A stretch of DNA of 21,679 nt from Rhodospirillaceae bacterium (GTDB lineage Bacteria > Pseudomonadota > Alphaproteobacteria > SP197): contig JABIUG010000172.1 in assembly GCA_018700655.1 (NCBI GenBank), positions 1 to 21,679 of the forward strand, read 5' to 3'. Positions 7,452 to 17,128 of this stretch are shown piece by piece (position 1 is the first letter of the stretch; each line of letters opens with the position of its first letter). The notes beneath the pieces were generated by a model. The model was not told where the DNA came from. It ran no database searches and worked only from the letters and a program-made list of their open reading frames with translations. The translations under genes and the position numbers were made by a program.

Positions 7452-9638
7452 CTAGCTTGTGATCACGATTATCGGTTCTGTGATTTCGGTAACCTCACCG
7501 ATGATCCGGGCTGCCGGATCTCCGCCGTTTTGGAGCGCCGACAGGCACGCGTCACTCTTTTCCCGCGCTATGCCCGCCAGCAGGCCGCCCGCTGTCTGGG
7601 GGTCGAAGAGCATCGGGGCATGGAGTGTGGCGTCGATCACGCCATCCAGCATGGCCACATTGCCCGGGTGGAGGGTGCTGGCGATGCCGCGCGCCAGCAG
7701 GTCAACTGCGCCGGTATAAGCTGGCAAAGCCCCAGTCTGCAGTCGCGCACCAACACCTGATGCCTGCAACATTTCGAGCAAATGCCCAGCCAGACCGAAC
7801 CCGGTGACATCGGTCATGGCTGTGACACCGTGATCGATCAGAATCCGTGCTGCAGGGCCATTGGAGCGTTGCATGCCCGCCAGTGCCTCTTCGATCCAGG
7901 CGCTCTTGGCTTCGCCCTGCATATCGGCGGCAAACAACACGCCGGTGCCCAGCGGGCGTGTCAGGATCAAGGCGTCACCGGGTTTCAGGCCTCCCTTGCG
8001 GATCAGGCTGGTGGGCGAGGCGAAACCTGTCACGGAAAGTCCCAGACTGGCGCGTTCGGTTTCGCTGGTATGGCCTCCGGCCAACGCGCAATTCTCTTCT
8101 CTCAGGATCGACAAGATACCTTCCAGCATCTGGACGAGATCGCTCTCCATCGCCTCGGCAGTGCCCGGAAGAAGCCCTGCCAGGGCAAGGGCGGCTGCAG
8201 GCTTCGCGCCCATGGCGTGGATATCGGAAAGGGCATGCACGGCCGTGATGCGCCCGAAGACATAGGGGTCATCGATAAAGGCCGGGAACTGATCGACCGT
8301 CTGGATGATCACCGAACCTTCCAGCGGCTGCAGCACGGCGGCATCGTCTGGCGCATCAAGGCCGATGACGACATCGGGGTGTGACGCCAGATCGAGACGG
8401 GCCAGGGCGCGTTTGAGAACGCTGGCCGGAACCTTCGCCCCGCAGCCGCCACAGCGCATCGGTGTCGCCCCGGCATCGGCCATGGAGGGAAGTTCCTGAT
8501 AGACCTTCATCCAGCGCCGATCGATCCAGTCCTTCCAGCGCCAGACCCAGTCGCCCCGAAACGCCAGATTGCCCCAGGAGGCAATGGCGTGACGTTCACC
8601 GGTGGTGATCAGTGCCAGGGTGCGGTGTTGGGGGCGGAATGCCTGGGGCGTCAGGTCTTTGGCCAGACGGCGCAGGGTGCGGGCCAGGAAGGGGCCCTGG
8701 CGGACGGCATAGACGCCGTTCTTGACCAGCGGCTGCGGACCGAAGCTGGCGATATCGCCGCAGGCCAGGACAAAGGGGTGGGAGGTCGAGCGCAACGAGG
8801 CGTCGACACTGATGAAACCTGCGTCATCGCGTGCCAGGCCGGTCCCGGCCAGCCAGGATGCTGCTGCAGCGCCGGTCACCAGCACCGTCGCGGCGCTCTC
8901 GATCTGGCTGCCGTCGTCGCAGGTGAGGTGCCCGGCGTCGATCCGGCTGACATGTTTGTTGTGATGCACGGTGATGCCCGCATTACGCATCGCAGCGGCC
9001 ATGTATCGCCGTGTTCCCGCGCCGTGACGCGGCAACAAGGTGTCGCTGTCGGTGACGAGGGCAAAGGCCAGCCGCCCTGTGTCACCGCCCTGTGCCTTGA
9101 TTGCCCAGGCGAGCCGGTGGCGCAGGCCCAGGCAGACCTCGACCCCGCCGGCCCCGCCACCGACGATGGCGACGGCGACCTTACCCGCGCTGCCAGCGGC
9201 GCGAGTCTCAAACGCCTGCCAGCGCTCCAGAAACCGCTCGACTGGTTTGACCGGGATGCCATGTTCGCCGGCGCCCGTGATATCCGCATCGACTGGCGTC
9301 GAACCGATATCGATCGAGGCGAGGTCAAAGTGGAGCGGAGGACGGTCCCCTAACGATACCGTCCTTGCATTGGGGTCCAATCCCGTGGCCGGCGCATGGA
9401 TCAGCCGGGCCCCGGCGCGGGCACACAGGGGGCGCAGATCGATATGGGCTTCGGCATGGCTGTAAAGCCCGGCCAGATAACCCGGCAGCATCCCCGAATA
9501 GGGCGTCACCGTGTCGCGCGCGACAACGGTCAGGCGGACCCCGTCGAGCGGCGCCATGGCGAAGCTTCGCAGCACCTCGACATGGGCATGGCCGCCGCCG
9601 ATCAGGACGATATCGGTCGTGAAAGGCTGTGGCATCAT
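7452..9638 (-). CDS. selD: Bifunctional NADH-dehydrogenase-like FAD/NAD oxidoreductase - selenide, water dikinase (SelD)
   Basis: This 728-aa fusion makes selenophosphate from selenide and ATP for Sec synthesis. Residues about 8-370 are a pyridine-nucleotide-disulfide oxidoreductase: FAD-binding V-L-I-G-G-G-H-A-H-V-E, NAD-binding A-I-V-G-G-G-A-G-G-V-E and the C-terminal FAD motif L-A-C-G-D-I-A. From about 395 the SelD part starts with R-C-G-G-C-G-A-K-V; its Cys and Lys match the catalytic C17 and K20 of E. coli SelD, so this SelD does not itself need Sec. AIRS-type segments follow (G-L-D-A-P-D-D-A-A, A-L-S-D-I-H-A-M-G-A-K-P, A-L-A-G-G-H-T-S-E). Such fusions are known in other bacteria; the oxidoreductase half may supply reduced selenium. 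The start is ATG 9638 or the adjacent 9635. An upstream in-frame start at 9692 falls inside tRNA-Sec and was rejected. Its stop is 5 bp from that of the convergent selenoprotein gene. Confidence 0.93.
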   Translation of the reverse strand: MMPQPFTTDIVLIGGGHAHVEVLRSFAMAPLDGVRLTVVARDTVTPYSGMLPGYLAGLYSHAEAHIDLRPLCARAGARLIHAPATGLDPNARTVSLGDRPPLHFDLASIDIGSTPVDADITGAGEHGIPVKPVERFLERWQAFETRAAGSAGKVAVAIVGGGAGGVEVCLGLRHRLAWAIKAQGGDTGRLAFALVTDSDTLLPRHGAGTRRYMAAAMRNAGITVHHNKHVSRIDAGHLTCDDGSQIESAATVLVTGAAAASWLAGTGLARDDAGFISVDASLRSTSHPFVLACGDIASFGPQPLVKNGVYAVRQGPFLARTLRRLAKDLTPQAFRPQHRTLALITTGERHAIASWGNLAFRGDWVWRWKDWIDRRWMKVYQELPSMADAGATPMRCGGCGAKVPASVLKRALARLDLASHPDVVIGLDAPDDAAVLQPLEGSVIIQTVDQFPAFIDDPYVFGRITAVHALSDIHAMGAKPAAALALAGLLPGTAEAMESDLVQMLEGILSILREENCALAGGHTSETERASLGLSVTGFASPTSLIRKGGLKPGDALILTRPLGTGVLFAADMQGEAKSAWIEEALAGMQRSNGPAARILIDHGVTAMTDVTGFGLAGHLLEMLQASGVGARLQTGALPAYTGAVDLLARGIASTLHPGNVAMLDGVIDATLHAPMLFDPQTAGGLLAGIAREKSDACLSALQNGGDPAARIIGEVTEITEPIIVITS

Positions 9639-9651
9639 GCCGGTTCGCTCG

Positions 9652-9656
9652 CTCCT
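9652..9656 (-). promoter_or_regulatory. selD ribosome-binding site abutting the 3' CCA of tRNA-Sec
   Basis: On the minus strand AGGAG (9656 to 9652) begins at the base right after the encoded CCA of tRNA-Sec and lies 13 bases before ATG 9638. The spacing is long but no better site exists. A selC-selD transcript cut at the tRNA 3' end would leave a selD message whose leader is only 18 bases and starts with this site. Confidence 0.55.
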
Positions 9657-9751
9657 TGGCGGAAGGGGGTGGGAGTCGAACCCACCAGGCACGTCGAACG
9701 CCCCTCACTGGTTTTGAAGACCAGACAGTCCACCGGGACTGATCCCCTTCC
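9657..9751 (-). tRNA. selC: tRNA-Sec (anticodon TCA)
   Basis: This 95-nt selenocysteine tRNA has all the hallmarks. It has an 8-bp acceptor stem, GGAAGGGG with CCCCTTCC, a 6-bp D stem CAGTCC/GGACTG closing a 4-base CGGT loop, and an anticodon stem CTGGT/ACCAG with loop CTTCAAA. Anticodon TCA (complement at 9715-9717) reads UGA. It also has a long variable arm with CGT-TCG-ACG tip and AGG/CCT base, a 5-bp T stem GTGGG/CCCAC with TTCGACT, discriminator G and an encoded CCA (9659-9657). The 8+5 architecture is the bacterial Sec type. SelA would charge its seryl form with selenium and SelB would deliver it. It lies immediately upstream of selD on the same strand. No clear -35/-10 was seen in the 20 bp between it and the 61-bp palindrome. 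Confidence 0.97.
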
Positions 9752-9771
9752 AGGAATGGGGCAGGCAAGCT

Positions 9772-9832
9772 AGATCGGATAGCGTTCAGGTGGAACCACT
9801 TGTGGTGCCACCTGAACGCGTGAATCCAATCT
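9772..9832 (-). repeat. 61-bp palindromic repeat, copy 2 (upstream of selC)
   Basis: This is a near-perfect palindrome: arms 9782-9793 and 9808-9819 pair over 12 bp, a single mismatch follows, then ACCAC-TT-GTGGT closes the hairpin. The outer ends AGATCGGAT and ATCCAATCT (9824-9832) pair with one mismatch. Read on the minus strand it matches copy 1 at 6146-6206 across its full 61 bp. It ends 20 bases before the 5' end of tRNA-Sec, almost the same distance and the same orientation as copy 1 has to its gene. Confidence 0.78.
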
Positions 9833-9845
9833 GAATCACGGAGTG

Positions 9846-9974
9846 AGAGCAGATCCCGCTCAGATTATTCCTGAACGGAATCAGTTCCGGACGCGCATTC
9901 TGCGTCAACACCACGGTCTGAGTGTCTGGCGAAAGGGCCCCACGGCTCGAAGTTCATCGGCGAATCTGCTCTAG
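9846..9974. repeat. Intergenic element bounded by AGAGCAGAT/ATCTGCTCT inverted ends
   Basis: AGAGCAGAT (9846-9854) and ATCTGCTCT (9964-9972) are perfect 9-bp inverted ends of a 127-bp element; CTAGAGCAG is completed at 9966-9974 on the minus strand. The inside contains small stems such as CCTGAACGGAATCAGTTCCGG near 9891 only loosely, and no open frame worth calling. It fills most of the gap between the palindrome and the CYTH-CHAD gene and may be a MITE-like repeat. It mirrors the element at 6070-6133. Confidence 0.55.
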
Positions 9975-9998
9975 TGGTTTGGCGGAGCGGGGAACGGC

Positions 9999-11630
9999 AT
10001 GAACGACAAACCTGAGGTGGAAGCTGCGGCCCGGCATGTGCCGGCGGAATGGCACCCAGAGATCGAACTCAAGCTCAGTGCGTCGCCCGGCGTACTGGCT
10101 GCGCTGGTGAATGTGCCGCCATTGGTGTTCGCCAGCGGTTCGAACAAGCCGTCCCGACAACTCGAATCGACCTATTTCGATACCCGCGACAGGGCGTTGC
10201 GCAAAGCCGGCATTACGCTGCGGGTAAGGCATGTCGGCGGCACCTACACCCAGACGATAAAGATCAAGGACCCCGTTCACGGTGCCCATGCACGCCTGGA
10301 GCGCGATGATCCCGTCGATGGGCCCAGGCCGCGCCCCGCGCTGCTTCACGACGCCTTTGGCCAGGACCTTTCGTGGATCGGGGATGACGACCTGAAGCCG
10401 TTGTTCACGAGCCGGATCGAACGGCGCGCCATGATGCTGACGACGGGTTCGGCTGAGCAAGCGAGCCAGATCGAGATTGCCTTTGACCGGGGTGTCGTCA
10501 CGGCGGGGCGAAAGAGCGAGCCGGTCTGCGAGATGGAACTGGAGCTCGAGGATGGCTCGGTTGCCGATCTCTATGACCTCGCGCTGACCCTGCATCGCCT
10601 GCAGACGCTGGTGATCGAGGTCCGATCCAAATCGCAGCGTGGTTTTACCCTGGCCGAAGGCATGGCGCCGTCCTGGCACAAATCCACACCACTGGATCTG
10701 ACGCCCAAAACGACGCTCGATCAGGCAATTGGTCAGGTGATGTCCCAATGCTTCGATCACTGGATGAGCAACCAGGCCGCAGCATTCGATGGCAGCGATC
10801 GCGAAGGTGTGCACCAGATGCGGATATCGCTGCGCCGTTTGCGCGCCGCCTTTGACTTCTTTGAGCCGTGGCTTCCGGAAGGTCAGACCGCCTGGTTTCG
10901 CGGTGAAGTGAAATGGCTTGGAAAACAGCTGGGCACGGCGCGTGATCTGGATGTATTGGGTGCCGATACCCTGGCGCCGGTAATGCAGGCAAGACCCTGC
11001 GACAAGGCTCTGATCCGCCTGGATGGCCTGGTCACGCGACGTGGTGCCGCAGCCTATGCCAGGCTTGCCCGGGCACTCGCATCTCCCCGCTATACCGGCC
11101 TTGTTCTCACCCTAGGACAATGGATCGCTGCGCGTGGCTGGAAGCATCGCGATCGCGAGGCCATGGCGCATTCGTTGACCCAAGCCGTTCGCGTCGCGCT
11201 CGACAGTGCTCATGGCCAGGTTCAGGAAAGCGGCCGTGATTTCGAGAGCCTGACGATGGCGCAGCGTCACGGCCTGCGTCTTGACGTCAAACGCCTGCGT
11301 TACGCGATGCAGTTTGTCGGCTCGGCCTATGGCGGTTCCGCAGCCTACCTCAAAGCCCTGAGTGACCTGCAGGACGCCCTGGGGGCAGCCAATGATGCTG
11401 TTCAGGCCGAGGCACAACTCGACACCTGCATCAGGTATAGCGCGACCGGCAAGGAACGACGCCGGCTTGGCCGTGCCGGCGGTATCGTCACCGGCTGGTG
11501 GCTGGCGCAGGGGCCTCGCCAGGAACAGGAAGCCCGGGAATGCTGGCAAAGATACTTTGCGCTGGAGCCGTTCTGGCGCAACAAACCGCCGAAACTCCGA
11601 GTCGTCAAAAAGAAAACTTCAAAACCGTGA
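9999..11630 (+). CDS. CYTH-CHAD domain protein (probable inorganic triphosphatase)
   Basis: This 543-aa two-domain protein starts with a CYTH tunnel domain. The defining E-x-E-x-K motif is E21-I-E23-L-K25, and alternating acidic/basic strands run to about residue 215 (E-M-E-L-E-L-E-D-G near 180). CYTH enzymes hydrolyse triphosphates in a metal-dependent way; E. coli YgiF is the model for this architecture. A CHAD helical domain follows from about residue 240, with the conserved H-Q-M-R-I-S-L-R-R-L-R near 271-281 and the second repeat R-L-D-V-K-R-L-R-Y near 425. CHAD domains bind polyphosphate. The C-terminus is Lys-rich. The ATG at 9999 has GGGGAA about 5 bases upstream. It sits between selC and selB but is on the other strand, so a link to selenium is not shown. 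Its stop is 5 bp from the selB stop. Confidence 0.9.
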   Translation: MNDKPEVEAAARHVPAEWHPEIELKLSASPGVLAALVNVPPLVFASGSNKPSRQLESTYFDTRDRALRKAGITLRVRHVGGTYTQTIKIKDPVHGAHARLERDDPVDGPRPRPALLHDAFGQDLSWIGDDDLKPLFTSRIERRAMMLTTGSAEQASQIEIAFDRGVVTAGRKSEPVCEMELELEDGSVADLYDLALTLHRLQTLVIEVRSKSQRGFTLAEGMAPSWHKSTPLDLTPKTTLDQAIGQVMSQCFDHWMSNQAAAFDGSDREGVHQMRISLRRLRAAFDFFEPWLPEGQTAWFRGEVKWLGKQLGTARDLDVLGADTLAPVMQARPCDKALIRLDGLVTRRGAAAYARLARALASPRYTGLVLTLGQWIAARGWKHRDREAMAHSLTQAVRVALDSAHGQVQESGRDFESLTMAQRHGLRLDVKRLRYAMQFVGSAYGGSAAYLKALSDLQDALGAANDAVQAEAQLDTCIRYSATGKERRRLGRAGGIVTGWWLAQGPRQEQEARECWQRYFALEPFWRNKPPKLRVVKKKTSKP

Positions 11631-11635
11631 TGATC

Positions 11636-13518
11636 TCAGGCCGTCATACGAAGGTCGCCCAGACGGCGCGTGACACCAGTGCGGTCAAGATGTTCCAGCA
11701 GGTCGATCGCCAGATTGCGGCCAATCCCCGCGACATCGCGAAACTGCGCCGCGCTGAAGCCATCGGGAAAGTCTTGGGCCGTGCGCTGAGCACTGCGTTC
11801 GGCCGCCTCGATCTGGGCAGGGGTGAGATACCGATTATGGGCGATCTTCACGACCAGGCCGAAACCCGCCATGCGTTCCAGGAATCGTTCGAGATCGCCC
11901 GGTGAGAGGCTGACCTGGTCGGCCAGCGGAAAGAGCGCAGGGGGCGATCCGGATTCGACGACCAGTGCTTTTTCGATCGCCTTCCAGGGTTCCCGGTCCT
12001 TGCCGGCGAGTTCGACCGTGTGATCGGGCTGGTGAATGATCGCGCCCCGGCGGGACAGTCGTTCTTGCGTGACAAGCTCGCGCACGACTGCATCCAGCAG
12101 ATCCTGACCGGGGCGTGAAGCCAGCGCCGCGCGCAGCACGGGCAGCGAAGGCCCGAGCCGATCCTGCCGGTTCTCGTGATCGGCGGCGACGGCTGCCAGA
12201 ACTGCGGTGATCAGAACATCCCAGTGTTCGCGCAGGATGAGGTGGTGTCCGCCGGAGCGGCCCCAGGACAAGGCGTCACCCGACAAACGTTCAACAAGGC
12301 CGGCGTAATCGGTCAGGTTGCGCGTCTGTGCCAACCCACCGGCATCGACGCCGCCTGGCGAAAGCACCAGCAGGGCATCCAATGCAGCCGCAGGGTCTTG
12401 CCTGTCGGCAGCGCGGAGCCAGGCAATGCGCTGTGGTTTGGCGCGGCCGCGCACAGGGCCATGGGGGTCGATTACTCTGCCGCCGGCAATCGTGCGTCGT
12501 GCCGATTGGTCGCGCAGCACGATCCGGTCGGCAAAGACCGGCATCAACGGTTCATCGACGACGATCTGCGCCAGCCCGCTCTCGCCGGGAGCCATTGAGC
12601 CGCCCTCCAGGATCGCAATGCGTCCGGTGCTGCGCCCGGAACCGTGATGAACATGGACCGGCGTCCAGTGTTTGAGCGCTGTCGTTTCACCCGCGAGGAC
12701 CTCGAGCATGACATCGATCCGGAGCGAGGGTTTCAACAGGCCCCGTGTCACGACCCAGTCGCCACGGACAACTTCGTCCTGGTCGATGCCTGCCAGATTA
12801 AGCGCGGCACGGTCGCCTTTCCCGGCGCTGCTGGAGGGTTGGTCCTGAGCATGGATGGTGCGCACACGCACCTCACGTCCCGATGGCATCAAAGTCAGAC
12901 GGCCGCCATTCTCGACCCGGCCAGCATGAACGGTGCCTGTCACCACAACGCCCGCGCCCTTAACGATGAAGACCCGATCGACTGCGAGGCGAAAACCTCC
13001 TTCTGTATTCGCCTGGGCAAGCAGCGTGGTTTCGTTGACTAGGATCTCGCGCAAAGCATCGATGCCGCGGTATACCGGTGCTGCCGTTTCCACCAACCCG
13101 ACAAGCGTCATACCGGCTTGCTCCAGGAGCTCCCGGACCTCGATGCCAACCTGTTCGGTGCGTGTCGGCTCGACCCGGTCGATCTTGGTCACGGCGACGA
13201 CGACGCGGGTGACACCCAGCAACCCCAGCACCGCGACATGTTCCCGGGTCTGGGGCATCACTCCGTCATCGGCGGCGACGACGACCAACCCCAGATCGAT
13301 CCCGGCGACGCCGGCCACCATGTTGCGCACGAAACGCTCGTGGCCGGGCACGTCGATGAAACCGATGACATCGCCGGATGGCAACGCCAGATAGGCAAAG
13401 CCCAGATCGATCGTCAGGCCACGTTTTTTCTCTTCGGGCAGGCGGTCGGTGTCGATCCCGGTCAGGGCGTGAATGAGTGAAGTCTTGCCGTGGTCGACAT
13501 GCCCGGCGGTTGCAACAA

Positions 13519-13522
<4 letters not shown>
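11636..13522 (-). CDS. selB: Selenocysteine-specific elongation factor SelB
   Basis: This 628-aa GTPase delivers Sec-tRNA to UGA codons by binding the SECIS hairpin. The N-terminal GTPase domain has G1 GHVDHGKT at residues 7-14, the SelB-type G2 region K-K-R-G-L-T-I-D-L-G-F (32-42), G3 DVPGHE at 57-62 and G4 TKID at 112-115. EF-Tu-like barrel domains follow (V-D-R-V-F-I-V-K-G-A-G-V-V-V-T-G-T near 185-201). The last 250 or so residues are the winged-helix region that binds SECIS RNA, ending in F-R-D-V-A-G-I-G-R-N-L-A-I-D-L-L-E-H-L-D-R-T-G-V-T-R-R. The length is close to E. coli SelB. Its ATG overlaps the selA stop as ATGA, so translation is coupled. It confirms that the organism decodes UGA as Sec. 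Confidence 0.97.
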
Positions 13523-14916
<1,394 letters not shown>

Positions 14917-15027
14917 GCTGGGCTCCACGCACGGTGTCGCGATGACTAGAGTCTAGAGCAGTTGGAGCATGAAGGGGATCAGGAAACGATTCCCATTCCG
15001 TGCGTTCCGCATTAGCGTTTCGCCACC
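14917..15027. promoter_or_regulatory. Divergent intergenic region upstream of selA and the acyl-CoA synthetase gene
   Basis: This 111-bp gap contains the 11-bp palindrome CTAGAGTCTAG (14946-14956), a third copy of CTAGAGCAG (14953-14961, plus strand) and a small dyad GGAA-ACGA-TTCC near 14991-15002. The stretch after CTAGAGCAG looks like part of a dispersed repeat. No confident -35/-10 pair was found. It must supply the selA-selB promoter and probably that of the rightward gene. Confidence 0.45.
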
Positions 15028-17118
15028 ATGAGCGAACATCGTCTGCGTCCTCTGTTGGCGCCCAAATCCATCGCCGTTGTCGGAGCGTCCGGCCGCGAGG
15101 GATCCTTTGGTCTTTCGACCCTTCAAAACCTCAACAATCCGGGCTTTGACGGACCGGTTCACCCGATCAATCCGGGCTATGATGAAATTGACGGCCTGGC
15201 GTGTTTTCCCTCGCTGCGGGATGTTCCGGGCGGGGTCGAACATGCCGTGCTTTCGGTCGCGAATGCCGGGGTTGAAGCGGCCCTGACCGAAGCGGCCGAA
15301 GCAGGCGTTCGTGCCGTCACCATGTTCGGCAGCGCCTATCTCGAGGGTGATACCGGAGAGCCCAAACTTCGCGACCGGCTTCAGGCGATTGCACGTGAGG
15401 CCGACATGCTGGTCTGCGGCGCCAACTGCATGGGTTTCGTGAACTACGAATCGTCGACCCGCGCGACCTGGATGGCGATCGACAAGGACGACTGGGACGA
15501 TCCCGGCAACATCACGCTGATCACCCATTCGGGGACCTGTTTTCTGACCCTGCAGTTCAACGATCCGCGCCACCGCCACAACATGTGCATTTCGGCTGGC
15601 CAGGAACTCACGGTCACGGCTGCCGATTACATAGATTATGCGCTGGAGCACGAAAGCACGCGCGCGATTGCTCTTTTCCTGGAGACGGTGCGCGATCCAG
15701 ATGCCTTCCGCGCCGTGCTCGACAAGGCGGTGGAGCGCGATGTTCCGGTCGTCGCGATCAAGGTCGGCGTCACGGAGAAGAGCGCCGAGCTTGCACAGAG
15801 CCATTCGGGTGCATTGGCCGGACAGGATGCGGCCTATGAAGCGCTGTTCGATCACTACGGTGTGCTGCGTGTCGACAACTGGGACGATCTCGCGGCGACC
15901 AGCCGTGTGTTGTCGGACGCCAGAAAACTCTCTCCGGGCGGTCTTGCCGGAATTATGGATTCGGGCGGTGCCCGCGGCATGTTGATCGACATGGCCGACA
16001 AGATGGGTGTGCCGTTGGCCGACATCGGGCCGCAAACCGTCAAGAAACTCGCTGGGCTCCTGGAATACGGACTTGAGCCGGTCAACCCGACCGATGTCTG
16101 GGGTACCGGTCTCGACTGGGAGAACGTCTTTGGCGGCTGCATGCAGGCGCTCGCCGATGACGAGGATGCGGCCTTTACCGCGATCTTTTCCGATCTCGGC
16201 TTTACCGATGAAGTCGGATGGGGCCTGGTCGGGATCGCCGAGGGGGTCGCTGCCAATACCGACAAGCCGGTTTATCTCTGCCAACACTGGAGTCGGGCGA
16301 TGAACTCGATCGGGGTCCAGCAGTCGGTCGACACGCCTGTCGTTGTGATTGATGGCACCCAGACATTCCTGACGGCCGTGAGACTAGCCATGCAGCGTCG
16401 TGACAGGATCGATGACGGGCCGGGCGACATGCCGGCACTGCCATCGCAGGCCGTGGTCGACCAGTGGCGTGCAAGGCTGGGGACCGGGGAACCGTTTGAC
16501 GAGAACGAAGGCCTTGATCTGCTGGATGCCTTCGGGATGACAACACCAGGTCGCGCTATCGCTTCGTCGCGTGACGAGGCTCTCACGGCCGCAGAGGCCG
16601 TCGGGTATCCCGTCGTGCTCAAGACAGCCATGGCGGGAATCCAGCACAAGAGCGATGTTGGCGGTGTCGTTCTGAACCTTGCCAATGGCGAGGCACTGGC
16701 TGCGGCCTATGGCACCATGGCTGCGGAGTTGGGTCCGCGTGTCCTGATTGCTGCCATGGCCGGCAAGGGCGTCGAACTTGCTGCGGGTATCGTGATTGAC
16801 TCCCAGTTTGGCCCGCTGGTCATGGTCGCTGCCGGCGGTGTGCTGATCGAAATCATGCACGACCGCCGTTTCCTTCTGCCGCCGGCCGGACGGGCCAGCG
16901 CACGTCGCGCGGTCGATGGCCTGGCTTGCCGTCCCTTGCTGGATGGCGTGCGCGGCGCCTCTGCCAGCAATGTCGATGCGGTCGTTGATGCTGTGACCGC
17001 TCTTGCATCGATCGCGGGAACCCTGGGGGACCTGATTGCCGAGTTCGACGTTAATCCGCTGATTGCCGGGCCGGACGGCTGTGTCGCGGTGGATGCCCTG
17101 GTGGTGCCGCGCGTCTAG
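15028..17118 (+). CDS. ADP-forming acyl-CoA synthetase (acetate--CoA ligase family, Acd/succinyl-CoA-ligase-like)
   Basis: This 696-aa protein joins the alpha- and beta-type parts of an NDP-forming acyl-CoA synthetase. Residues about 8-130 are the CoA-binding Rossmann domain (S-I-A-V-V-G-A-S-G-R-E-G-S-F-G). The ligase domains follow, with the phosphorylated-histidine motif A-Q-S-H259-S-G-A-L-A-G. An ATP-grasp domain occupies about 480-690 (V-G-Y-P-V-V-L-K, I-Q-H-K-S-D-V-G-G-V and a final E-F-D-V-N-P-L-I). It would interconvert an acyl-CoA plus ADP and phosphate with the free acid and ATP; the acid is unknown. A second landmark motif reads T-H-S-G-T-C rather than the commoner S-Q-S-G. There is no obvious ribosome-binding site before ATG 15028. 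It is followed 10 bp later by a glycosyltransferase gene. Confidence 0.9.
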   Translation: MSEHRLRPLLAPKSIAVVGASGREGSFGLSTLQNLNNPGFDGPVHPINPGYDEIDGLACFPSLRDVPGGVEHAVLSVANAGVEAALTEAAEAGVRAVTMFGSAYLEGDTGEPKLRDRLQAIAREADMLVCGANCMGFVNYESSTRATWMAIDKDDWDDPGNITLITHSGTCFLTLQFNDPRHRHNMCISAGQELTVTAADYIDYALEHESTRAIALFLETVRDPDAFRAVLDKAVERDVPVVAIKVGVTEKSAELAQSHSGALAGQDAAYEALFDHYGVLRVDNWDDLAATSRVLSDARKLSPGGLAGIMDSGGARGMLIDMADKMGVPLADIGPQTVKKLAGLLEYGLEPVNPTDVWGTGLDWENVFGGCMQALADDEDAAFTAIFSDLGFTDEVGWGLVGIAEGVAANTDKPVYLCQHWSRAMNSIGVQQSVDTPVVVIDGTQTFLTAVRLAMQRRDRIDDGPGDMPALPSQAVVDQWRARLGTGEPFDENEGLDLLDAFGMTTPGRAIASSRDEALTAAEAVGYPVVLKTAMAGIQHKSDVGGVVLNLANGEALAAAYGTMAAELGPRVLIAAMAGKGVELAAGIVIDSQFGPLVMVAAGGVLIEIMHDRRFLLPPAGRASARRAVDGLACRPLLDGVRGASASNVDAVVDAVTALASIAGTLGDLIAEFDVNPLIAGPDGCVAVDALVVPRV

Positions 17119-17128
17119 CGCGTTTGCC

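Noticed and set aside
9639..9692. Upstream start for the SelD fusion at 9692
   Set aside because: It would be translated from within tRNA-Sec; FAD-domain homology begins just after ATG 9638/9635.
9846..9974. Insertion sequence remnant between selC and the CYTH-CHAD gene
   Set aside because: Inverted ends are present but there is no transposase fragment or visible target duplication; called only as a MITE-like repeat.
14917..14928. GTG start for SelA at 14928
   Set aside because: It would put the GGAG ribosome-binding site inside the coding region; ATG 14916 is correctly spaced from it.
14953..16287. 444-aa minus-strand ORF
   Set aside because: It is antisense to the acyl-CoA synthetase, with no recognisable motif or ribosome-binding site.
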